In this document: in pieces, positions 55,694-64,000 of the stretch
Layout of the letters: each line of letters begins with the position of its first letter
Numbering within the stretch: the first letter of the stretch is position 1
NCBI GenBank assembly: GCA_002900995.3
Contig: CM035315.1
Coordinates: 2,872,814 to 2,936,813, forward strand
Reading direction: 5' to 3'
Length of the DNA stretch: 64,000 nucleotides
Origin: Ganoderma boninense
Taxonomy: Eukaryota > Basidiomycota > Agaricomycetes > Polyporales > Polyporaceae
Made by a program: the position numbers and the translations under genes
Notes under the pieces: model-generated
Databases searched by the model: none
The model's input: only the letters and a program-made list of their open reading frames with translations
Told to the model about the DNA's origin: nothing

Positions 55694-57193
55694 TCCTTCT
55701 TCTCAGCAGCCGAAAAGGCTGCAGGTTTCTCCTCCATTGCCTTGACCTGGGCCTGAAGAGCCGCCACTTCTGTAGTCGTAGTGGACGAGGAAGCAGCTTG
55801 CTGACTCTTCAACCGAGGGCAGTCATACTTACGATGTCTGGGTTGGCCACAGATGTAGCAGTTTCCTGGAAATGGCTTCTTCCCAGTAGCGGCCGCCTTC
55901 TCCCCCTTCTTCTTCCATCCAAATGACTTCAGCCGTTCTTCCTCTCGGGTGACGAGGGCCTGGTCAAGCGACAGCAACACCTTCTGAATCTTCGTAAGGT
56001 CAGAGATGTTGTGAGCACTGGTGGCGAGGACATCCCGGAGTCTGGGAGGTAGGCTGGAGCGGTAGTGTTCACGTTTGTCCTCATCGCCGAAGTCGGTCCG
56101 TGCTGCAGTTGCATTGAACTGTGCTGTGTACTCCTGGACTAAGGCTGAACGTAGGTCAACCTATGGTTGATTGGGATCTGTACCTGCAGGTTTGGCCACT
56201 TTCAAAAGCTTGATTGGGATCTGTATAAATCAAATCAACTATTTACCTACAACCTACAGGTAACAAACCTATAAGTTATAGGTTAAATCATTGATTTGAT
56301 TTGAATACTAAATATAGTATTTTCTCAGCCACTGTTGAAGATTTTGGTCTATTATTGAGTGTTAGTAGTCTTTTCTATGCTAGAAATATGCTTATATATG
56401 CAGTATTAAGCTATACAAGGTCAATTTATTAACTAAAGCCTTCAATTTATCCTATTTTTAGCTGTTGAAGTGTGAATCAACCTACAAGTGACCCATACCC
56501 AAACCTACAGATCCAGGTTACTTTTTCCAAGATGCCTGATTTAGATTTGTGGCTGATTCATAACACAAGTACCTGTAACCTACAGATCACAACCTATAGG
56601 TAAATATCCAGGTTCAAGCCAGGTTGAACTGCATGAAACCTGGACCTATGTTCAGCCTTATCCTGGACAGTGCCAACCTTGCGATATGCCTTGCAAAGCT
56701 TGACAAGTTCAGCAATGGCAGCCTCCTTGTCATCAGCTGCACAGAAGTGATCTTTGAAGGCCATGCTAAACTCATTGTAGTCTGCCCAAGGGCTAGTTCA
56801 ACTAGCAAGTGTTACGATGTGGGGGCCAGCCCAGGCTGCCGCTCCTTCCGTGAGCTTACTGAGAATGGTCATCCATATGATGTCGCTAGGCGTGCCAACT
56901 GCTACCGCCGTAAGGGTGTTGTAGTAGATCTGAGCGGTGGACACAAAGCGGAGACCATCCTGTGCAGATTTTCCATCATATTTACGTGGGGCAATTTGGG
57001 AGAGGAGCTTGGAGGTGTCGAATGCCGGTGCAGGTGTAGGAGTGGTCATGGTGGGTGCGGGAGGTGGATTGGGTACAGGAGGAGGATTGTATGAGGACGA
57101 CAATTGCAGGGCATTGGAACTAGTAGCTTTTGATTTTGGTTCCTTCTTTACTTCAGGCTTCTCTTCTGCCTTTGGAAGTTTAGAAGTCGACAC
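55684..57193 (-). pseudogene. gag of chromovirus C, interrupted by a MITE
   Basis: The frame starts near 57193 (MSTSKLPKAEEKPEVKKEP) with a Pro-rich segment, then the capsid-like region (IAPRKYDGKSAQDGLRFVS...). After the MITE at 56140-56660 it continues with YTAQFNATAARTDFGDE..., a zinc knuckle CYICGQPRHRKYDC (about 55840) and a C-terminal tail ending KKEGF at the TGA. A stop lies at about 56798. It shows what element B has lost. Confidence 0.82.
56140..56660. mobile_element. hAT MITE, complete copy, in chromovirus C gag
   Basis: 521 bp from TAAGGCTGAACGTAGGTC to CCTATGTTCAGCCTTA, flanked by the perfect 8-bp duplication TCCTGGAC (56132-56139 and 56661-56668). It is in inverted orientation relative to the copy at 61025. 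Confidence 0.9.
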
Positions 57194-57564
57194 AATGGGC
57201 GATGAGAGGTTTGAGGCTTGTCATTGTCTGAGATGTTGAGTGACAAGTGCAAGAGTTTTGTCAAGAGCAGGAGAGCCTGTTGATTGACTGGGGGTGGTGT
57301 TCCTACTAGGTACATGATTGGAGGCACGGCTGGGGGGTCGGGTGCTGGGGCGACTCTGTGCGGCAGCAACAGCTGCCCGTGTGGGCCTTGTGGAGGGGGT
57401 TGGTGGTGGCTGGGTGAGTCAGTCTAAGATCACCTGTTGTTGGCGAGGGTGTCGCACTATATGTTGTAGTTCTGATATATCAAGTTCTAGTTACGACTCT
57501 AAGTTGTTTTATATCAGGTTACAGCAAGCAATCTAATGTTATCACGACCCCCCTGGGCTTCCAA

Positions 57565-57664
57565 NNNNNNNNNNNNNNNNNNNNNNNNNNNNNNNNNNNN
57601 NNNNNNNNNNNNNNNNNNNNNNNNNNNNNNNNNNNNNNNNNNNNNNNNNNNNNNNNNNNNNNNN
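57565..57664. other. Assembly gap (100 N)
   Basis: Exactly 100 unknown bases, a conventional placeholder for a gap of unknown size. Sequence on its two sides should not be assumed contiguous. Confidence 0.99.
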
Positions 57665-58100
57665 GAGACAGGGACGGAGAGGAACCCTGCCGTAGATGGC
57701 TTGGTCGTGATGAGGGTGGATGGGGACTATGTGGACGTCGACTTTGGAGTGGGAGCGGGCAAGGATGTACGGCTCGGCACCGTTGATGATGTACAAGGCG
57801 CGAACTGGACGGGTGAGCAGGGCACGGCGAGGCAACGTGGCTCGATGGGACTCACTCGACAGGGAACGCGTCTCCATCGCGCCTGCGCGTCTTCACAGCT
57901 CAGCGAGATGCACGACAGAGAACAGGGGCGGGCGCGACAGCACACAGCCAAGAGCCACGCTGCAGAACGCGACGGACGGTGGTGAGCAGCACATCCACAC
58001 ACTCTCTCCCCCCAGGCCAGAGCGCGTCAACGCGTCAATCCCGTGACAAAACTAAAAGCGCCCATCCTTTTCTCTCAACGCGTCAAATCACGTGTTCCGC
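57665..58100 (-). pseudogene. Inverted, diverged copy of the Spt21/Ams2 promoter and first exons
   Basis: Read on the minus strand this matches 2719-3170: promoter with ACGCGT boxes, start codon at 57877, exon 1, intron 1 with intact GTGAGT donor, and exon 2 up to YGRVPLRPCL, where the gap begins. Differences of roughly 5% by eye include a few amino-acid changes (for example HTK to HSK, PTHP to PIHP). It is either the start of a paralogue, a second haplotype or a misjoin; it is truncated by the gap. Confidence 0.85.
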
Positions 58101-58480
58101 GTTTCCCGCTGCCCGCCAAGCTGGTCATGCCAAGGGTGGGGCTCGGGCCGCGCAGCGGCCTAGAACTTGAAGTGCCCGAAAAAGTGCGCGCGCGCCGAAG
58201 GCGCGCTGCTCCTTCTGCCCGGGACCAACACCTCCCCTTCCCTCGAACTCCTTTGTTTCAGAACCACCTCTCGTGTGTTAAATTTATCATATTTTACCTT
58301 GCTTTTTGGATTTTTAGCGGCGGCGGGCGCGCCGCCGCATCATTCTCTGTCAGTCCGACCAGGCTAAGGATGCCAGCGGGCGCTTGGCACTATTTTACGT
58401 CAGTGTTCTCCTTGCAAATTTTGTTCTGCTCACCTTGTACTCAGGCCTACGTCAAAGGAGAGTAGGACATATTTATATAA
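58101..58480. other. GC-rich flank, no gene recognised
   Basis: Contains a GCGCGCGCGCCGAAGGCGCGC palindromic stretch near 58187-58207 and a GGCGGCGGGCGCGCCGCCGC palindrome near 58318-58338. Nothing coding is supported. Confidence 0.4.
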
Positions 58481-59100
58481 GGGCCTGTTCGGCAAACAGT
58501 TGTGAAAACAAGTTACCGCTATTTCACCCCATATATGGGCAAAATATCGTTGCACAAGGAAATCATGATTTTCTCGGGAGTTGTCGTGTTCGGATACCAG
58601 CAACTTCGGAGTTGCCGGTGACTCTGGGTGTTAATATCGCACTACTGCCTGAGACTTGAGTTGCTCATTTACATCCCCCTTTACAGAGAACACAGACTTC
58701 AACGACAGTAAATCTCTCATAAAGTAATCAACCATACTATCGCAAGCCTCGCGCACTGCACGCGCACATCCAGTGAGGCTTCTCACAACCCTATGTTATG
58801 CGCTGCACCACAAGCGGCTGGCAAGTCACTGCGATATTCCCTGTCGGTAATGTGAGGTCGCGAGTCATTCGCTCGGTTGCTGATACCCACGCACTTGCTT
58901 TATGCTTCACATATTGTCCATGTGTGACATTTGAAACCACTTCATCCATCGTAGGGCAGCTCTCAGAGAATATTCGGCACAGGCACTGATACCCCGAGAA
59001 AAACGGAAATTCCACCATCTGCAACTCTTTTCCATACGAGTTCACGCACGTGATGGATGTAGTGGTAACTCATTTTCGCAACTGTTTGCTAAACAGGCCC
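58481..59100. mobile_element. PIF/Harbinger-type MITE with TAA duplication
   Basis: 620 bp with inverted ends GGGCCTGTTCGGCAAACAG and CTGTTTGCTAAACAGGCCC, flanked by TAA on both sides (58478-58480 and 59101-59103). GGGCCTGTT ends plus a 3-bp TWA duplication are the PIF/Harbinger signature. No transposase frame is present. Confidence 0.85.
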
Positions 59101-59103
59101 TAA

Positions 59104-61016
59104 ACTATTTCTTAGTAGTTCATGTGGGCTTTCTGTTTTAAACTGTGGCTTCTGTTTTCTGGCTCTTGCACTGTTCTGTAATAGGTGGCCTGCTGCCACG
59201 AGGTCGAAACAAGACAAAACCAAGCTATATTTGAGATACGAAAGACAAGTACAGTGAGGGGGCTAGCAGACCAACCCAAGACCTGTGTTAGTTCGTTGAA
59301 GAGAGGCAAAATGTATTGTAGCAGCTAATCTAATGTGACCAGATCATAGAGTCATAGCAAGGGTAATGGGGGCTGTTACATGTTCTTGTGGATGCTTTTT
59401 GGCACTCTTTTCCCTTGGACTTGGACTTTTAGGGTCATGCAAAGGCATGTGTAGGAACATTTATCCATGCATTTTGGCTGCAATGTAATGTGGCATAATA
59501 GATGAATTTGGTACTTAGTACTGTGGTACTACCCTGTATTTATGTACATGACTTGAGAACAAAGCACCTTGCACTGTACAGCAAGGGTTCTCTGAAAACC
59601 TCCAACCACCTCTCTGCTTGATGACTTTTCAGGTGTGTTCCAACAATGTATTTACCAAATGCATGCATTTCTCATAGACAGCTCTTCAAGAAATGCTTAA
59701 GATGCCTTGAATTCAAAGGGTGCAGTGCAAGCTCACAGTTATCTTGTCAAAAAATTGTACCTGCTGGCATTTTGCAGTGACAGAAAAGGATGGGCCAGTA
59801 GATGCTGCTACAGGCCCCCTAGCATAGCTTTTATTGATTCAGAATAAAATATGAATAGTATGTAAGAATGCATAGGGCTGTACAGGGCTGGGTTTCTCTT
59901 AGGACCAAAATTAAGATAATTTAGGAGCAACACAGGGCCTGATCAGGTGGCTTCGCAAAATTAATGGGAGGCACGTCCTTTGCTGAGCTGAAGGTGAAGC
60001 ATAAGTACTGATGCTTCTAGTAGTAACATTATGGGTATTTTTACTTAATTCTCAAAAATAGGTGTCAACTTAATATTCAAATACATCTAGCACTTGCCAT
60101 GTTTTAGGGCTGAGCTGGAGGTGAAGCAAGACTTTTTTGACTTATTGTGGCAAAGCCACAGGTTGAAACAAAATGAGTGAAAAATTAAGCCCCTTGTGCA
60201 AGGAACCCTGGGGCTCACATGCTGCAAGATTGGTCAACCAAATTAAGCACCTCCACTCATTGCATGCACCAATTGGGTTCAATTATCAGGCACTCAGGAC
60301 CAATGTTGGTTCTGCCCATCTAGACATTTGTAAAACACTGTTATGCTGATAGCACTAACAGGCACAGCTATCAGTGTAGCAGCACCCACAGTGCTTTCAG
60401 CAACTAGCATAGTGAGCATCTAAACACCTTTTTTTCCTGCCTGTCTGCCTCTGTCTGTATTTTGCTCAGTTAGCCTCCTTTGTCACTCTATGCCAACAGT
60501 TCAATTTTAAGGCACCTTGTATTGGAAAACACCTTAGCATCATCAGGCAGAGGGGCAGTCTAGGGTGGAGCAGGAAACCCACATTGCAAACATGTGGGGT
60601 ACTTCATTCTCGAGCATAGACATAAATACAAAATACTATTAAGATAGGCACAATTTCAGTCTGAAATGCTGCAGTGTGCACGAGCGCATCAGCTTGTCTG
60701 CCTCTCACTACTTCCCAAAAATCTCAATTTCTAACACCTTGTGCAACCTTTGGGGTGTCTGAGATAGTGTTGCAAGGTAGAAAGACTCAGAGATAGTAAC
60801 TTATTGTAGAGACACAGCTGGCACACAGCTATAACTCAGAGATAGGTGGCACTGAGGGTAGATTGAGTGATTGGATGAATAGAAGAAATTTGAAGCAGGA
60901 GGGGAGAACAGATAAAGCAGGGAAGATGGGATAGACTTAGAGCAGGGAGGAGGACAAGGAACTTTGAAGGTATGTTGATGTCTTTTCTTCTCTCCATATT
61001 CTATTGTGTTGTGTCA
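59104..61016. other. AT-rich repeat-island sequence, nothing recognised
   Basis: About 1.9 kb with no long frames. Two diverged GCTGAG(C/T)TG(A/G)AGGTGAAGCA words at about 59982 and 60113 suggest an old internal duplication. Confidence 0.35.
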
Positions 61017-61024
61017 AGGACCTA

Positions 61025-61555
61025 TAAGGCTGAACATAGGTCTGCGTTTTGCGCAGTTCAACCTGGCTTGAACCTGGATATTTACCCATAGGTTGTGATC
61101 TATAGGTTTAACTAGGTTGTAAGTACTTGTACTATGAATCAGCCCCAAATCTGAATCAGGCATCTAGAAAGAGGTGACCTAGATTTGTAAGTTTGGGTAT
61201 GGGTCACTTGCAGGTTGACTCACACTTCAACAGCCAAAGATAGCATAAATTAAAGGTTTTAGATCATAAATTGCCCTTGTATAGCTTAATACTGCATATA
61301 TGAGCATATTTATAGCATGAAAAACACTAGTAACACTGAATACCAAGTCAAAATCTTCCATAGTAGCTGAAACAATACTATATTTGGTATTCAAATCAAA
61401 TTAATGATTTGGCCTGTAACTTATAGGTTTGCCACCTGTGGGTTGTAGGTGAAAAGTTGATTGGATTTGTGCAGATCCCAATCAAGCCTCTAAAAGTGGC
61501 AAAACTCACAGGTTCAGATCCCAATCAACCATAGGTTGACCTATGTTCAGCTTTA
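61025..61555. mobile_element. hAT MITE, complete copy
   Basis: 531 bp from TAAGGCTGAACATAGGTC to GACCTATGTTCAGCTTTA, flanked by the perfect 8-bp duplication AGGACCTA (61017-61024 and 61556-61563). Same family as 56140-56660 and the fragment at 42481-42658. Confidence 0.9.
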
Positions 61556-61563
61556 AGGACCTA

Positions 61564-62787
61564 TGATTCTCTGCATGCCCACATAGATTGCCCTTGTTGT
61601 ACACTAACTTGTGGCAGTTGTTTTGTGTGCTGAGTGTAGATTCACACTGTGTCCTCTTCTGCATCAGCAAATATGCAGGATTAAAGACCATGCGTGGACA
61701 GATTTTATATGCATGGCAATATTCATACGGGCTGGTAAAGGGATTACGATATACGGTGGGAATACAACTTCCGTGGTCAGCAATGACCATACCTGACGGA
61801 GAGTCCGGTCATATCCGGTCATGCCTGGTGTGATACCTGACCATTCCTTACCATTAGCATGAGGGCGTTCAGCAACAGCTTACCGTAGGTTGCATGTAGT
61901 CTGGTAGCAGCCTACGAGACCACAGCATGCACCCGACAACTCCTCACTGTTCCCGATAGTCACACATGCATTGTCTGACCTCAATCATCATATATATATA
62001 TATATATATATATTATTTACTACTACATATACAACAAGGTTAGGGCCTGGCTCAGCAACAGCACATCATGTCAGACATGGGACAGGAGATCGCAGGAGTG
62101 AGGACAAGGGAAATAGAAGATATACCCAAGTACACTGTTCAACCTAATAGTGAAGAGACTGACTAACAAAACATGATAGGTTCCGGTCACTGTGAGCGAC
62201 ACTTCGGCCTAATGGGTGCAACCCAGATGCCCAGCGGAAAGACGTGAAAACATCAAGAACATGCCCGGGAAAATGCTGTGAAAGAGGAATTTGGACGTAC
62301 TGTGGGTAGTGGTGCTGATGTATGGCATTAAGGATGCTTGTTAGTGAATGAAAGGGTCTGCAATACAGGTAAGGCTCTCACCATCTGCCCTCAAAATTTT
62401 ATCCCTGCCACAAAGCAAGCTGCATGCTGAATTGCATATGATCCATAAACAGAAGGAGCACATTAGATAAAGTCAGGGAAAACCATGGCCACCCAATGAC
62501 ACACCTATTATGCACCGCATGTGCATCAACAACGCGCATATATGCGGTCTCGGCAAAACCTAAAAACAACCTCGAATAAGCTGCTGCACAGTCAGTGGTC
62601 ACAGTCTGGAGAAGGTGATACCTCAGATCATGACACAACCCAAACAAGGCCTCGAAATGGTATATGGCAGAGTGCCTCGGAGATGGGAGGAGGAAAGAGA
62701 AGAGTGTCGACCTTTCCTCAGATGTGTGCAGCTTTTGAAGTCAACACAATGGCCAAAGGCACGTGCCTCACCAATTGGCAGGCACCC
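61564..62787. other. Unrecognised sequence with an AT microsatellite
   Basis: No gene recognised. An (AT)n run lies at about 61990-62013. Confidence 0.4.
61989..62014. repeat. AT dinucleotide microsatellite
   Basis: About 13 consecutive AT units. Simple repeat without further significance. Confidence 0.9.
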
Positions 62788-63260
62788 CTAGTAGGCACTC
62801 TGGTCGTCTACCTTGTTGTGCTCCGCCGAGTACGCCTCCTGCACGATCTGCATGCACGTCTCCTGCCACTCGGGGAATGCAGTTAACACGTAGATGCGCA
62901 CCACGGATGGTTGCTTGGGGTTGTATTTCGCCTGCCAGCCATGCTTACCCTTGTTCATCTTCTTCAGTAGCGACAGTTCGGCATCATGCATCATCTTGAT
63001 AGTGTCACGGATGTACACAGCGGAGTCGAGGACGGACTGGTTGACAGGCCGCGTCACCTCAGGTCATTGCGTGAACTAGACGGTCTTGGTCATCGTGAGA
63101 GGATCACGGTCCAGACGTGCATGGAGAAGTGCAGGGCGATGGGGAGGACAACTTGAGGGTGTGATGCAGATCCGCTACTCAACAAGGTCAGTGTGCAGGC
63201 AGACATCGGAAATGACCTCACGGAACCAGTCACGGCTTGAATAGAGCTTTGTAGAAGTGG
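62788..63260 (-). pseudogene. Cytosolic leucyl-tRNA synthetase C-terminal fragment
   Basis: On the minus strand SRDWFREVISDV (about 63240-63205), PIALHFSMHVWTVIL (about 63150-63105) and SVLDSAVYIRDTIKMMHDAELSLLKKM... to FPEWQETCMQIVQEAYSAEHNKVDD (63040-62800) match, in order, the anticodon-binding and C-terminal regions of eukaryotic LeuRS. They lie in different frames with stops between them (after HTDLVE, TKTV and FTQ), and the rest of the about 1100-residue gene is absent. A relic carried into the transposon island. Confidence 0.85.
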
Positions 63261-64000
63261 TACAAAGTTCACACCGGACGAGGTGCGACATGTTCACTTC
63301 GAGTCCACTGCCAGTGCAAAATTGTAGATACTTGCATATGAGGGCGAGCAATAATTATTTATCTCTGAGGGCTATATATTGTAAGTTTTCTACCGGTACT
63401 CGTCCAGCATTTATCTGCTTGACGGTGTATGGCCGCCAATTGCAGGACCTCATCTCAGCGCCTTCTGGTGTCCAAGGTTTAGTGGCGCAGATGAGCGCCG
63501 GTAGGAATTGGCTGGATTCCGCCAGCGTGGTAAGCTAAGTCCATTTGATCGCCCTTTTGCTGATGTGGATCTACTCAACAACCTAGCAGCATCACTTCTG
63601 TATCTTTGTGAATAGGCTCCTTATAATCCTGCAACCTGAGGCTTGCACTAGCCTGGATCTATGCTTGCCCCAAGGTTAGTTGTTTAGTTCACCCACACCA
63701 CCTCTCTATGCTTGCACTTTTGTGTAATGGAGTACTATAAGAAGCAAAATATAATGTCTTGAGTCTTCAAGATGCAGTCTACTGCTGATGTTGAGGTTGA
63801 GTGCTTAAGCAAGCTTTGCTGTGATGCTGACAGCCATTTGATAGCAACATGTTAGTGTGGATCATGCTGAGCATGCTGGGTCAGTGCCAACAGCATTTTA
63901 CAGGGGTCTAGATGCTCTTGGCTCTACAACTTACCTATTTGAGGTGCCCACATGTGAGAGCCCTGCTATTTAGAGAAGGGGACCAAATTGGTCCAATTTA
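63261..64000. other. Unrecognised AT-rich sequence
   Basis: No coding, RNA gene or terminal repeats recognised up to the window end. Confidence 0.4.

Larger units (their letters stand above)
52540..57536 (-). mobile_element. Chromovirus C, decayed relative of B
   Basis: Minus-strand gag and pol closely related to element B. The 3' end is cut off inside the integrase by the lone LTR at 52540, and the 5' end runs toward the assembly gap without a recognised LTR. Pol has several premature stops and gag is interrupted by a hAT MITE. Confidence 0.88.

Noticed and set aside
61989..62014. AT run as an origin or centromere signal
   Set aside because: A plain dinucleotide repeat with no supporting context.

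Overview
The window is nuclear DNA from a filamentous basidiomycete, most likely an Agaricomycete. The evidence is the density of 45-85 nt GT-AG introns with CTNA-type branch sites in nearly every gene, pyrimidine-rich leaders, a White Collar-1 photoreceptor with an LOV domain but no GATA finger, and fungal-type dynactin p27, BTB/CAP-Gly, CCCH, Fus3/Kss1 MAPK, mitochondrial PDK and class II aldolase genes. The species cannot be named from this sequence.

Positions 1-34,000 are a GC-rich, gene-dense euchromatic block. In order it holds: a decayed coiled-coil gene fragment; an Spt21/Ams2-type histone-gene regulator (+) with MluI cell-cycle boxes in its promoter; a small Tyr/Pro-rich protein with a Cys-cluster tail (-); ribosomal protein uL16/RPL10 (+); dynactin subunit 6 (-) divergent from a BTB/CAP-Gly protein (+); an NCS1 nucleobase-type permease (+) convergent with a zinc-type medium-chain dehydrogenase (-); a CCCH zinc-finger protein (-) divergent from a Fus3/Kss1-type MAP kinase (+); mitochondrial pyruvate dehydrogenase kinase (+); and WC-1 (-) divergent from fructose-bisphosphate aldolase (+). 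Exon models for RPL10, MAPK, PDK, WC-1 and aldolase add up to intact frames. Three genes (dynactin 6, BTB/CAP-Gly, CCCH) are each out of frame by one base, which suggests sequence-level indels.

Positions 34,000-64,000 are an AT-richer transposon island with no recognisable intact host gene. A small Copia-like LTR element is followed by a hAT-type MITE and a TA-flanked inverted-repeat element. Next comes a 13.2 kb decayed Gypsy element A (minus strand, target duplication GTTGT). Element A is interrupted by a complete chromovirus B (plus strand, target duplication CTTGG), by a 627-bp insertion with a tRNA-like core, and by a truncated hAT MITE. A lone LTR and a decayed relative of B, element C (minus), follow up to a 100-N assembly gap. 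Beyond the gap lie a diverged inverted copy of the Spt21/Ams2 promoter and first exons, a PIF/Harbinger MITE, another hAT MITE and a leucyl-tRNA synthetase pseudogene fragment.

The strongest non-routine signal is at the gag-pol junction of chromoviruses B and C. A GGGTTTC slippery heptamer sits directly before the gag stop, pol is open in the -1 frame, and a downstream hairpin shows base-pair covariation between the two copies. Element B also carries an 11-nt complementarity between its predicted RNA 5' end and its primer-binding site (Tf1-like self-priming), and element A shows a similar, shorter match. In the host genes, the aldolase gene contains 12-nt and 6-nt micro-exons, and three genes use GC-AG introns.
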